DNA of 64,000 nt from Sipunculus nudus (lineage: Eukaryota > Annelida > Sipuncula > Golfingiida > Sipunculidae). The stretch lies in NCBI GenBank assembly GCA_026874595.1, contig CM049309.1, forward strand, positions 71,658,926-71,722,925. Direction: 5' to 3'. Each line of letters starts with the position of its first letter. Position 1 is the stretch's first letter. This document shows positions 38,605-51,500 of the stretch, piece after piece. The position numbers and the translations under genes are program-made. Under the pieces are notes generated by a model, which did not search any database, was not told the DNA's origin, and saw nothing but the letters and a program-made list of their open reading frames with translations.

Positions 38605-38780
38605 CAGTTTAGTGGTTTAAATGTTAGACTCTAGTGCTCATTTTCACCTGATCATGACCTAATTCCCAAGGCTGTACCATGCCATAATGGATTCCAGATC
38701 ATTGCTCAAAGTGGGGAGGGCATAGTGGAGAGGCTTTCAGTTTTTGTGAAGTGATTGCAAAAATCTAGTATACTTGAATT
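38605..38780 (+). repeat. tRNA-derived SINE-like fragment, family 1
   Basis: CAGTTTAGTGGTTTAAATGT is box-A-like. AAGGCTGTACCATGCC and GTGAAGTGATTGCAAAAATC match the body of the element at 19402 in order. The box B region is degenerate. Confidence 0.45.
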
Positions 38781-38866
38781 AGGTCTTCAAATTCGCAAGA
38801 TATAAACAGATTGCTGTTTTTCAAATTCTACATTTGTTAATCTATAAGTTAATTTTATGTTTACAG

Positions 38867-39056
38867 AACTATGTCAGTGGAAAAGGTTTTGAGGATTCTC
38901 TACCAGGTGGCGCTGGGTATGGAGTACTTGGAGAGTAAAAACTTTGTGCACCGAGACTTGGCAGCTAGAAATGTTCTCCTTGTCACAGAGAATTTTGCAA
39001 AAATCAGTGATTTTGGGATGTCCAAAGCACTGGGTCTGGACAATGCGTATTACCAG
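38867..39056 (+). CDS. SYK: SYK exon j: catalytic loop, DFG and activation-loop tyrosines
   Basis: The acceptor TTTACAG ends at 38866 and the donor GTATTT starts at 39057. It encodes [45 protein letters not shown] and LDNAYYQ. The catalytic Asp419, Asn424, DFG Asp437 and twin activation-loop tyrosines 450-451 are all present, so an active kinase is expected. The open frame runs 19 codons into the intron, so intron retention would give a truncated kinase. Confidence 0.97.
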
Positions 39057-39164
39057 GTATTTAAATTAAGTATCAACACTCCTGTCAGTAATGTGCAAGA
39101 GGACAGTGTCTAACTTTTGTCTTGGAAACCATGGTCTATGAAATCACTGTTTTCAAATATTTCT

Positions 39165-39590
39165 GAAACCCTATCCACCAGAGGTCATTTCTACTCAAAG
39201 GAATCTATTTCAGTTAAGCACTGTTGGATTGCCAGGACCACTTGTATCAACCGTGAAACTTCTAAATCAAAATTTGTTACCTTACAAGGAAACATATTCT
39301 ATTTACACTCCACATGTGTATGCTTACAAAATATTACTTATTCTGAGGAGTCCTCACCACAAAAACACCCATATTTATGTAATTTGCCTTGAAATAAATT
39401 TTGTACGGTGTATTTGAACAGACTACATTGCCCTCTTCACTACATTTATACCTACACTGCTGGCATATGTAGAAGCCCTGGTGCATTATGGGGTTTGAAT
39501 TTCAATGCCCATAAACCCTTACCAGCGGAGACATACTCTTGGGCTTCTGATTATGATCAGTATAATCTGAAATTTAATATACTATAAAAC
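39165..39590 (+). repeat. dispersed repeat, copy 2
   Basis: Uninterrupted counterpart of 2113-2945. Its frames at 39117-39417 are not coding; they continue from the intron after exon j. Confidence 0.6.
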
Positions 39591-40210
39591 ATGTTTAGGA
39601 AATTTCCAAAATTTAAGAAGATATTCAAAGATTGAGACTTAGGCCATATTAACTTGAAAAAAAAAATTAATCTTAAAAATTAATTGAGAATCATTTGAAT
39701 AGCCGAGAGATTTTGCCTTTGTATATGCTAATTCCAAGTCTAGGTCTCAGTGAATCAAATTATATATCAGTGAGGCAATGTTCAGTATGATAAGTTCCAG
39801 TTTAACCATGTTTATAATCAAACCTCCACTGGGAGGTGACAGTATTATGTTTTCCCAGTGGTTAGTTTATCGGTTTGTCTGTTAGCTAGAGTATTGAGCA
39901 ACCCAAGCAACATTCCATTAAATTTTGGAGGTGATATGTGTCACCATAATGTTTTTTAAATTCATGGTATTTTATACCATCGCAACACAGGGTGATTACT
40001 TTATTCAGGGTAGAAGGCACCCATTCATAGGAATTAGGGACATTATTGCTCTGCCACTCACCAGGTAAAACTCATTCCTGTGTTACTGAGGTTTGACACT
40101 GTGCTACACATAAAAGCCAGGTTAGAATAATCTGTGGAGGTTTGTAGGCTTTAACTACACAATCCAGTTCTGTTTGTGTGTGAAATCATTGTAGTCTATA
40201 TTTCTTCCAG

Positions 40211-40351
40211 GCTGACACAGCAGGGAAATGGCCACTGAAGTGGTACGCACCAGAGTGCATCTTTTACTGGAAATTTGACTCTAAGTCTGATGTATGGAGT
40301 TTCGGGATCACTATGTGGGAGGCTTTGTCTTTTGGAGAAAAACCCTACAAG
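40211..40351 (+). CDS. SYK: SYK exon k: P+1 loop, APE and helix F
   Basis: The acceptor TTCTTCCAG ends at 40210 and the donor GTAAAA starts at 40352. It encodes [17 protein letters not shown], then [20 protein letters not shown] and [14 protein letters not shown] is the SYK/ZAP-70 type P+1 segment and DVWSFG is subdomain IX. It is exactly 47 codons, phase 0 on both sides. The 14.5-kb repeat-filled intron starts immediately after it, and a Helitron end lies only 46 bp past the exon. Confidence 0.97.
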
Positions 40352-40831
40352 GTAAAATGGTTATGATTATGGTTATTTGAATAATAATTATGAATAACTA
40401 GAATACGGGTAGTTGACAAGCAACTACGTGTTTCCGCCAAAATCAGAGTGGAACGGGTGAAGTGAGGCATGGATTGAGTGGCAAGGGGAAATAGAGTGAG
40501 GTGTGTTGAATATTAGCATGGATGTCTGCAGCCAAAGGTGAATGTAGGTTGCACAACCTACCACAAAATCCAGAAAGCTGTCCAAGTTGTATACATATGT
40601 AAAATTTAAGGCAGATAAGTCAAACCACTACATGTATGAACAGTGTGAAGGTGAATGTAGAAGGGGCCACCTGTAAAAAAAAATCAAGAAAGCTATCCAG
40701 GATGTATACGCATGCCCAATTTAAACAGGTGAATTAGTCATACCACTGCAGAGATATGAGTGATTTTAACCCAAGGCAGACAAACAGATGGAGACTGTGC
40801 AAACATGGTTGCAGGTGGCGCCACCATTTTT

Positions 40832-43800
40832 AGCTCAGCTGACTGAAAGTCATCTGAGCTATAGCGATCACTCTTTGTCCGTCCTCCGTCTGTCCGTCTG
40901 TCCGTCCGTTAACCAGGCACAAATCTTAACCGCTGAACCTAGAACCTTGTAACTTGGGATTCTGAGAGGTCCATGAAAAATCTCCTTGGAAACCAGAAAT
41001 TAGGTCTCTGTTACCCATATCCTTCGAGCTATGGGGCCCCAAAGTACCCCACAGAAAAGTCAAAAATTTCATACAAAACTTCAATATCTCATTAACTACT
41101 TGACTGATGGTCATGATTTTTGGCATACATATTGATCATGAGATGTTCCATCACTTCCTGCAGACTGGTGGCGCCACCTGTATTTTTCGATTTTTTACAA
41201 ATTTTTTTCTCTATTTTTGAGACCTTTAAAAATGTGAACATTTGTTAACAAGGCACAAATCATAAAGCCTGGACCTAGAATCTTAATTCTTGATACACTG
41301 AGAGGTCCATGAAAAATCTCCTTGGAAACCAGAAATTAGGTCTCTGTTACCCATATCCTTCGAGCTATGGGGCCCCAAAGTACCCCCCAGAATAGTAAAA
41401 AATTTCATACAAAAACTTCAATATCTCAATAACTACAACACTGATGGTCATGATTTTTGGCATACATATTGATCATGAGATGTTCCATAAATTCCTGCAG
41501 ACTGGTGGCGCCACCTGTATTTTTCGATTTTTTTACAATTTTTTCCTCTATTTTTGAGACGTTTAAAGATGCTGTCATCTGTTAACGTGGCACAAATCGT
41601 AACCGCTGGACCTAGAATCTTCATTCTTGACACACTGAGAAACCTATTAAAAGTCTCCGTGGAAACCTTAAATTAGATCTCTGTTACCCATATCCTTCGA
41701 GCTATGGGGCCCCAAAGTACCCCCCAGAAAAGTCAAAAATTTCATACAAAAACTTCAATATCTCATTAACTACTTGAATGATGGTCATGATTTTTGGCAT
41801 ACGTATTGATCATGAGATGTTTCATCACTTCCTGCAGACTGGTGGCGCCACCTGAATTTTTCGATTTTTTAAGAATTTAAAAATGTGAACAGCTGTTAAC
41901 AGGGCACAAATCATAAAGACTGGACCTAGAATCTTCATTCTTGACACACTGAGAGGTCCATAAAAAGTCTGCATGGAAACCTGAAATAAGGTCTCTGTTA
42001 CCCATATCCTTTGAGCTATGGGGGGCTCCCAATAACCCCCCAGAATAATGGAAAATTTGATAAAAACAAACTGCAACATCTCAAAAACTACAACACTGAT
42101 GGTCATGATTTTTGGCATACATATTGATCAAGAGGTGTTTCATCAGTACCTGCAGACTGGTGGTGCCACCTGTATTTTTTCAAATTTTCACAATTTTTTT
42201 TTCTCTACTTTCAAGACCTTTCAGGATGTAGTTATCTGTCAACAGGGTACAAATCGTAAGGACTGGACCTAGAATCTTCATTGTTGACACACAGGGACAC
42301 CCATGATAAGTCTCCATGGACACCTTAAATTAGGTCTCTGTTACCCATATCCTTTGAGCTATGGCACTCCAAAGTACAGCTCAGAATAATGGAAAATTTG
42401 ATACAAAAGCTGAAGTATCTGAACAACTAATGCAGAGATCACCATAATTGTTTTCATGGATATTGATCATGGAGTGTTTCATCAGTTTCTGCAGACTGGT
42501 GGCACCACCTGTATTTGTTCGGTTTTTTTTACGAATTTGTTCTCTATTTTTGAGACCTTTAAAGTTATGAACATCTGTTAACAGGGCACAAATCATAAAA
42601 ACTGGACCTAGAATCTTCATTCTTGACACACAGGGAGACCCATGAAAAGTCTCCATGGAAACCTGAAATTAGGTCTCTGGTACCCATATTCTTTAAGCTG
42701 TATGGCTCCAAATTACCCCCCAGAATAATGAAAAATTTGATACAAAAAATGCAGTATCTCAATAACTGCAACACTGATGGTCATGATTTTCGGCATACAT
42801 ATTGATCATGACCTGTTCCATCAGTTTCTGCAGACTGGGTGCGCCACCTCTATTTTTTTCAAATTTTTACGATTTTTTTTCTCTTTTTTTGATACCTTTA
42901 AAGATGTGGTTATCTGTCAACAGGGTACAAATCGCAACAACTGGACCTAGAATCTTCATTCTTGTCATGCAAGAAGGCCCATGAAAAGGGCCTGTGGAAA
43001 CTTAAAATTAGGTCTCTGTTACCCATATCCTTCAAGCTATAGGACTCCGAAGTATCCCTCAGAATAATGGACAATTTGATACAAAAGCTGAAGTATCTGA
43101 ACAACTAATGGGGAGATCACCATGATTCTTTGCATGGATATTGATGTTTGTAAGTGTTTTTATTAGTTTCTGCAGACTGGTGGAGCCAAAACGAAGTTTT
43201 GTGGATACTATGTTTTTGACTGGGTTCCTCCGCCGTTGCCGCATTCGTTTCCAGAGAGCTCCTCTGGGACTTGATTTTATCAGCTTTCCAAGCTCATATC
43301 TCGGGAACCGTTTGACTGATCAGGAAATAAAGTTTATACTAATGTAGCCCTTGGATAGCTCTATAACATACACAAAAAATGGTGGCGCCACTTGTAACCA
43401 TGTTTGCACAGTGTCCATCTGTTCATCTGCCTTTGGTTAAAATCACTCATATCTCTGCAGTGAATTGACTAATTCACCTGAAATTCGGCATGCGTATACA
43501 TCCTGGATAGCTTTCTTGATTTTATGACAGGTGGCGCCACCTACATTCTCATTCACGCTGATGACATTCAAGCTCATATTTCGGGAACCGTTCGACCGAT
43601 CGGGCCAAAATTTTGCATGTATATAGATCTAACATAGCTCTTTATCATATGCTAAACTGGTGGCGCCACCTGCAACCATTTTTGCACAGTGTCTGTCTGT
43701 TTGTCTGCTGTGCAATAATGTCACTCATATCTCGGCAGTGGTTTGACATATCTGCCTAAAATTTTGCAGTTTTAAACATCCTGGATAGCTTTCTTGATTT

Positions 43801-44950
43801 TATGACAGGTGACACCACCTACATTCACGTTCACGCTGATGACATCCAAGCTCATATCTCGGGAACCGTTTGACCGATCGGGACAAAATTTTGCATCTGT
43901 ATAGATCTAACATAGCTCTTTATCATACACAAAACTGGTGGCACCACCTGCAACCATTTTTGCACAGCTTCTGTCTGTTTGTCTGCCGTGCAATAAAGTC
44001 ACTCACATCTTGGCAGTGGTTTGACATATCTGCCTAAAATTTTGCAGTTTTATACATCCTGGATAGCTTTCTTGATTTTATGACAGGTGGCGCCACCTTT
44101 ATTCTAGTTTATGCTGCAGACATCCAAGCTCATATCTCGGGAACCGTTTGAACGATTGGGCCAAAATTTTGCATGTGTATAGATCTCACATAGGTCTTTA
44201 TCATACACAAAACTGGAGGGGCCACCTGCAACCATTTTTGCACATTTTGCACAGCGTCTGTCTGTTGGTCTGCCGTGGCCTAAAATCACTCATTTCTCTG
44301 TAGTGGTTTGACATAACTGCCTAAAATTTTGCAGGTTTATACATCCTGGATAGCTTTCTTGATTTTATGACAGGTGGCGCCACCTACATTCTTGTTAACG
44401 CTGCACACATCCAAGCTAATATCTCAGGAACCATTTGACCGATTGGGCCAAAATTGTGCTTGTGTTTAGATCTCACATAGGTCTTTATCATACACAAAAC
44501 TGCAACCATTTTTGCACAGCGTCTGTCTGTTTGTCTGCCGTGGGCTAAAATCACTCATATCCATGTAGTGGTTTGACTTTTCTGCCTAAAATTTTGCATA
44601 TGTATACAACTTGGACAGCTTTCTGGATTTGTGGTAGGTTGCACAACCTACATACACATTTAGGCTGCAACATACCTCACTCTGTTTCCCCTTGCCACTC
44701 AATCCATGCCTCACTTCACTCTGATTTTGGCAGATACACGTAGTCACTTGTCGGCTACCCGTATTCTAGTTTTTAAAGTTTACACATTTTTTCTCTATTT
44801 TTCAGATATATAAATACAGACTAAATCTTGGCCTGTTGGTTAATCTGTTTGATGCTTCAGTTGAATGGGTATCTACCATTCTGATGATAAAATTTCCTTT
44901 TGTGAATCTCTTCCCAGTCAGCTGAGCCACATGACCCATGGGTCACTTGT
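40832..44950 (+). mobile_element. Helentron-like element C3, inserted in H2 and itself interrupted by H4
   Basis: The 5' palindrome AGCTCAGCTGACT-GAA-AGTCATCTGAGCT is followed by GTCTGTCCGTCTGTCC. A unit of about 340 bp is repeated about seven times to 43190 (GCAGACTGG recurs at spacings of 337, 337, 318, 339, 339 and 342). After H4 the element resumes at 44770 and ends with the 14-bp palindrome TGACCCATGGGTCA followed by CTTGT. There is no coding capacity. Confidence 0.7.
43185..44769 (+). mobile_element. Helitron H4 nested inside C3
   Basis: It begins with GCCAAAACGAAGTTTTG, lacking the first three bases of the usual 5' end. It ends GTAGTCA-CTTGT-CGGCTAC (a weakened hairpin), CCGTATT and CTAG at 44766-44769, then T. 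Inside are 280-290-bp units with GGTGGCGCCACC or variants. C3-like sequence lies on both sides, with a short stretch missing at the junction. Confidence 0.65.
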
Positions 44951-44997
44951 TTGTGTATGTTATAAAGCTATCCAAGGGCTACATTTGTACAATTTTT

Positions 44998-47624
44998 AGC
45001 TCAGCTGACTATAAGTCATCTGAGCTATAGTCGTGGTCCATTGTCCGTTGTCCGTCCGTCTGTCCGTCCGTCCGTCCGTAGATGTGGCACGTTTTGAAAC
45101 CGTAAGACCTAGGAATCCAAAATTTGGCATAATGTTAGATGTCCCCAAGATCTCCTACCAAGCCGAAAACTGGGTCTTTGCAACTTCGTTCCTTTGAGAA
45201 ATTAAGGAAAAACCTCAATTTTTTATTAAAAACCTATTTTCACACTTCAGGACTGCCTAATATCAAAACCACTCATCTGTTTTTCCTCATATTTACCATA
45301 AATATTCCTCTATATAGTTCCTATGTACATGCCAGAAATTATGTCTGTATTATTTAATTTAAAAAAGTTATGGGCCCAAACATAATGCATTTTGTAAAAA
45401 ATCAGGAAAGATATTTGATCACTTAACACAAAAAATGTTAAAGCTATCGACCTTTTTTCCAGAAATATATCTTTAATTAATCAAAATTAAATTATATACC
45501 CAAAATTAGATGAAAATCTTTTAAATTTTCTAAAATATAAATAAAAATAAAAAATTGGTACCTTAAATTTTGCCCAACTTTGACCATGGCACGTTTTTTT
45601 CCTGTAAGTACTGTGGATTTAATTTTCACAGCATGTTTTTGTTAGCATTTCAACTGTTAACACCAAAAATTTGAAACCAGTTGATCAAAAACTGTAGATT
45701 TTAATAAGTTTTCAAGCACCATGTAACATATTGTTTACATCAAGCTAGTGTTCTGCAGTTTGCAAGAGCTCAGCTCCCCAGCTTCAGCTCTTAGTTCCTT
45801 AAATTCGGCATACAGTTAGATGTCTCCAAAATCCCCTACCATGCCAAGAATTTGGTCACTAGGACTTAATACCTTCGAGATATTAATGAAAAACTTCATT
45901 TTTCCATTAAAAACCCATTGTTACACTTCAAGACTGCCTAATATCAAAACCACTGATCTGACTTTAATCATAAATAATATACATATTTTTCATTCTCTAT
46001 GCACATGCCAGAATGATGTATGTCAGTATTGCGTAATTGTTTAAAGTTATGGGCCCAAACATAATGCACTTTGTAAAAAATCAAGAAATATATTTACTCC
46101 CTTAACAAGGGCATTGCTGAAGCTAGAGATTTTTTTGTCAGGGATGTAACATTATTTAATCAAGATTCAATTGAATACCCAAAATTAGTTCTGAATTTTT
46201 CAAATTTTATAAGTTATTAGTATAAATATAAAATTAGTACCTTAAATTTTGCCCAACTGTGACCATGGCACGTTTGTGTCCTGTGAGCACTGTTGATATA
46301 ATTTTCATATCATGCACACATTAGGATTTCAGCTTTTTAGTTTAGAAAGCTGAAAGAAATTGGCCAAAAATTGTAGCTTTTATTAATGTTTTTTATGAGA
46401 CCCTGTCAGACTTTGGCTCTCTCCAGCCCCTCCTGAGTCACCTGTATGTTGACCTTGTTGACCTTACATCAAATTATGCACGCTTGAGGCGAGGCATACA
46501 GGAATCCAGGCAGCTTATGGCCAGCCACAGTTGATCCAGGTGTCCAACCAAACTCATCTAGTAGTTTTAACCAACAACATAACAATAAACAATAAATTAA
46601 TAAATTTTTATTGGTTTTTAATAACAAATTAAAGAAAAATAGAAAAGGAATTTGTTAGTTTATAATAACAGGAAATTAACTTGCAGTTACTGATGATATA
46701 AGAATCTTGTATCGATGGGTAGAATGTCACATATTCCAAATAACACCATGCAGTCACCTATGGCATTTTTCAGTTCAATTTTAATGATAAAGAAGTAAAT
46801 CATATTTTTCATTACTAATCATTAGGGATCATATGAAGGAAATTAATGATAGACAAAGATGCAGTTGATAATATTAATCTAGATTCCTACTGTGTCTAGT
46901 GTGTACATTGATGTGAAATTGGTCCAAAATGAATTTTTTACAGTTATTTTTTAATATAAATAAAAGCCATAAAACCAGGTACTTATGATCATTATTTAAA
47001 TGTGTGAATTTTGTATATTCTGGATTCTCAACGTCATTGGTTGGTGAAACTGAATAAATACCAGACATGGTGTGAATACTTTGTAATTGTATTTAAATAC
47101 GAATATGATTATGTACTCCATTATATGTTTCTTGCATAAAGAATAGGAATTCAGGTAAAAATGAAAGTATATGAATACTCGTGCAAATACTTTCAAAATG
47201 TATTCATGAATGCATTCATGAATATATTCTTTAATATTATTTTAATAATCATATCAGTTATATTTCATTTAAAAAAATCAAATGATTCTCTTATTATTTT
47301 TTATAAAAATTATATTTGGGACAATATTTGTAATTTTTTTAATAAATAGTTAAACTCTTATATTATATGTTCTGCTTATAAGTTATATGGCCAAGTCAAA
47401 ATCTGTGTGACAATAGTACTCCATTTGTTAATAAAATAAATGAAATCAATCCTCTTCCCTGTCTCCAAAGGTACTATCAAAATCATACATAAGCTAAACA
47501 ACAACAACTCATAATACAGCTTATATAAATTTATTACCACACAAAACCAGCATGTGCCTCATTTCTAAATAATATTTTTTTATCATATATAACAGCTGAG
47601 CGTCGTGACCCATAGGTCCCTTGT
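44998..47624 (+). mobile_element. Helentron-like element copy C2, inserted in H2
   Basis: The ends and the whole body match C1 (12713-15222), including the unit beginning CATACAGTTAGATGTC and the tail CAGCTGAGCGTCGTGACC then GGTCCCTTGT. Flanks are T-runs. The next bases continue H2. Confidence 0.75.
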
Positions 47625-47895
47625 TTTTTTTTCTTGATTGGTCAAATGGTTCCCGAGATATGTAGGTTTATGTGTGGAAACAGATGCACAAATAGACACT
47701 GGGCAGAGAGGAAAGGTCAGAGGTCAATGCCGATTGGTTAGGCACTAGTTCACATGTGACCCAATAATTGGTTTAAGTTTCGGAAAAGTCAGTCCAGTAG
47801 TCTCAGAGGAGTTCTCCGGAAACTAATACAACATGGTGGCGGCAAGTCGAAACCCGGTCAAAAACATAGTATCCGCAAAACTTCGTTTTGGCAGA

Positions 47896-48286
47896 TGCAA
47901 TAATAAAAGCTATCCCATGTCTGTTATATTTTGCATTTTTTGCTGTATTGCTTTATTGAAAATGCTGATATACCTGATATATTGCAGGAGTAGACATATA
48001 TAATTAAGCAAGCCAGGCAAAGTTCTTAGGCTGCCTAATGACTGGTATATACATACCAGATATTAGCTCTGCATAAGGGGCTAAATGTAATTAAACATCC
48101 AAGAACAGGCCACTTGTAAACTAACATTAAATTTGCACAATTATCTCAAATATACTTTTTAAATTTCTTTTTATAAGAAGATTCGTCTTGGACTGGGACT
48201 GGGACTTGGACTCGAATTCCAAATGACTCCCACCCGATGAAGGTGGACTTTGACCTGACCATCAAGGACTTGGACTCAGACTTTGG
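47896..48286. other. intron spacer between H2 and the minisatellites
   Basis: No repeat or exon recognised until the 21-bp array begins. Confidence 0.4.
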
Positions 48287-48455
48287 TGGCAGGGACTTGG
48301 ACTTGAGTGGCATGGACTCGGACTTGAGTGGCATTGACTCGGACTTGAGTGGCATGGACTTGGACTTGAGTGGCATGGACTCGGACTTGAGTGGCATGGA
48401 CTCGGACTTGAGTGGCATGGACTCGGACTTGAGTGGCATGGACTCGGACTTGCAC
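48287..48455. repeat. 21-bp minisatellite, about 8 copies
   Basis: The unit GGCATGGACTCGGACTTGAG+T repeats with few changes (ACTCGG/ACTTGG, CATGG/CATTG). It reads as GMDSDLS in one frame. The long frame starting at 48237 runs through this array into the 35-bp array; I regard it as non-coding. Confidence 0.92.
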
Positions 48456-48504
48456 TCCGACTCAGATGGTGTGGACTTGACTACATCACTGGTCTATCTT
48501 CCTT

Positions 48505-51500
48505 CTCTGGTTGGTGTTCAGCCTACACCACCGTCTCTTCTCTGGTTGGTGTTCAGCCTACACCATCGTCTCTTCTCTGGTTGGTGTTCAGCCTACACCA
48601 CCGTCTCTTCTCTGGTTGGTGTTCAGCCTACACCACCGTCTCTTCTCTGGTCGGTGTTCAGCCTACACCACCGTCTCTTCTCTGGTTGGTGTTCAGCCTA
48701 CACCACCGTCTCTTCTCTGGTTGGTGTTCAGCCTACACCACCCTCTCTTCTCTGGTTGGTGTTCAGCCTACACCACCGTCTCTTCTCTGGTTGGTGTTCA
48801 GCCTACACCACCGTCTCTTCTCTGGTTGGTGTTCAGCCTAAACCACCGTCTCTTCTCTGGTTGGTGTTCAGCCTACAACACCGTCTCTTCTCTGGTTGGT
48901 GTTCAGTCTACACCACCGTCTCTTCTCTGGTTGGTGTTCAGCCTACACCACCGTCTCTTCTCTGGTTGGTGTTCAGCCAACACCACCGTCTCTTCTCTGG
49001 TTGGTGTTCAGCCTACACCACCGTCTCTTCTCTGGTTGGTGTTCAGCCTACACCACCGTCTCTTCTCTGGTTGGTGTTCAGCCTACACCACCGTCTCTTC
49101 TCTGGTTGGTGTTCAGCCTACACCACCGTCTCTTCTCTGGTTGGTGTTCCGCCTACACCACCGTCTCTTCTCTGGTTGGTGTTCAGCCTACACCTCCGTC
49201 TCTTCTCTGGTTGGTGTTCCGCCTACACCTCAGTGTCTTCTCTGGTTGGTGTTCAGCCTACACCTCAGTCCCTTCTCTGGTTGGTGGTTAGCCTACTCCT
49301 CCGTCTCTTCTCTGGTTGGTGTTCGGCCTACACCTCAGTCCCTTCTCTGGTTGGTGTTCAGCCTACACCTCCGTCTCTTCTCTGGTTGGTGTTCGGCCTA
49401 CACCTCAGTCTTTCTCTGGTTGGTGGTCAGCCTACAGCTCCGTCTCTTTTCTGGTTGGTGTTCAGCCTACACCTTAGTTTCTTCTCTGGTTGGTGTTCAG
49501 CCTACACCTCCTTCTCTTCTCTTGTTGGTGTTCGGCCTACACCTCAGTCTCTTCACTGGTTGGTGTTCGTCCTACACCTCTGTCTCTTCTCTGATTGGTG
49601 TTCGTCCTACACCTCTGTCTCTTCTCTGGTTGGTGTTCGGCCTACACCTCAGTCTTTCTCTGGTTGGTGGTTAGCCTACACCTCTGTCTCTTCTCTGGTT
49701 GGTGGTTAGCTTACACCTCAGTCTCTTCACTGGTTGGTGTTCAGCCTACACCTCCGTCTCTTCTCTGGTTGGTGTTCAGCCTACACCTCAGTCTCTTCTC
49801 TGATTGGTGGTTAGCCTACACCTTCGTCTCTTCTCAGGTTGGTGGTCAGCCTTCATCTCCATCTCTTCCCCGGTTGGTGTTCGGCTTACACCTCTGTCTC
49901 TTCTCTGGTTGGTGTTCGGCCTTCACCTCTGTCTCTTCTCTGGTTGGTGTTCGGCCTACACCTCAGTCCCTTCTCTGGTTGGTGTTCAGCCTACACCTCC
50001 GTCTCTTCTCTGGTTGGTGTTCAGCCTACACCACCGTCTCTTCTCTGGTTGGTGGTCAGCCTACACCACCGTCTCTTCTCTGGTTGGTGTTCAGCCTACA
50101 CCTCAGTCTCTTCTCTGATTGGTGGTTAGCCTACACCTTCGTCTCTTCTCAGGTTGGTGGTCAGCCTTCATCTCCATCTCTTCCCCGGTTGGTGTTCGGC
50201 TTACACCTCTGTCTCTTCTCTGGTTGGTGTTCAGTCTACACCACCGTCTCTTCTCTGGTTGGTGTTCAGCCTACACCACCGTCTCTTCTCTGGTTGGTGT
50301 TCAGCCAACACCACCGTCTCTTCTCTGGTTGGTGTTCAGCCTACACCACCGTCTCTTCTCTGGTTGGTGTTCAGCCTACACCACCGTCTCTTCTCTGGTT
50401 GGTGTTCAGCCTACACCACCGTCTCTTCTCTGGTTGGTGTTCAGCCTACACCACCGTCTCTTCTCTGGTTGGTGTTCCGCCTACACCACCGTCTCTTCTC
50501 TGGTTGGTGTTCAGCCTACACCTCCGTCTCTTCTCTGGTTGGTGTTCCGCCTACACCTCAGTGTCTTCTCTGGTTGGTGTTCAGCCTACACCTCAGTCCC
50601 TTCTCTGGTTGGTGGTTAGCCTACTCCTCCGTCTCTTCTCTGGTTGGTGTTCGGCCTACACCTCAGTCCCTTCTCTGGTTGGTGTTCAGCCTACACCTCC
50701 GTCTCTTCTCTGGTTGGTGTTCGGCCTACACCTCAGTCTTTCTCTGGTTGGTGGTCAGCCTACAGCTCCGTCTCTTTTCTGGTTGGTGTTCAGCCTACAC
50801 CTTAGTTTCTTCTCTGGTTGGTGTTCAGCCTACACCTCCTTCTCTTCTCTTGTTGGTGTTCGGCCTACACCTCAGTCTCTTCACTGGTTGGTGTTCGTCC
50901 TACACCTCTGTCTCTTCTCTGATTGGTGTTCGGCCTACACCTCTGTCTCTTCTCTGGTTGGTGTTCGGCCTACACCTCAGTCTTTCTCTGGTTGGTGGTT
51001 AGCCTACACCTCTGTCTCTTCTCTGGTTGGTGGTTAGCTTACACCTCAGTCTCTTCACTGGTTGGTGTTCAGCCTACACCTCCGTCTCTTCTCTGGTTGG
51101 TGTTCAGCCTACACCTCAGTCTCTTCTCTGATTGGTGGTTAGCCTACACCTTCGTCTCTTCTCAGGTTGGTGGTCAGCCTTCATCTCCATCTCTTCCCCG
51201 GTTGGTGTTCGGCTTACACCTCTGTCTCTTCTCTGGTTGGTGTTCGGCCTTCACCTCTGTCTCTTCTCTGGTTGGTGTTCGGCCTACACCTCAGTCCCTT
51301 CTCTGGTTGGTGTTCAGCCTACACCTCCGTCTCTTCTCTGGTTGGTGTTCGGCCTACACCTCAGTCTTTCTCTGGTTGGTGGTTAGCCTACAGCTCCGTC
51401 TCTTTTCTGGTTGGTGTTCAGCCTACACCTTAGTTTCTTCTCTGGTTGGTGTTCAGCCTACACCTCCTTCTCTTCTCTTGTTGGTGTTCGGCCTACACCT

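Larger units (their letters stand above)
40398..47895 (-). mobile_element. Helitron H2, minus strand, split by two later insertions
   Basis: Read on the minus strand, the 3' end is the hairpin GTAGTTG-CTTGT-CAACTAC, seven bases and CTAG (plus 40398-40401, with T beyond). The 5' end TCTGCCAAAACGAAG is at 47895, with A beyond. The pieces 40398-40831, about 44951-44997 and about 47633-47895 follow each other in the same order as the intact minus-strand Helitron at 61916-62775, for example TATGTTATAAAGCTATCC then GGTTCCCGAGATATG. The gaps are filled by elements C3 and C2. Confidence 0.72.

Noticed and set aside
40398-44769. A single 4.4-kb DNA transposon with 100-bp terminal inverted repeats
   Set aside because: The inverted ends are the 3' ends of two separate Helitrons in opposite orientation (H2 minus, H4 plus), as shown by CTAG hairpins and by H2 continuing to 47895.
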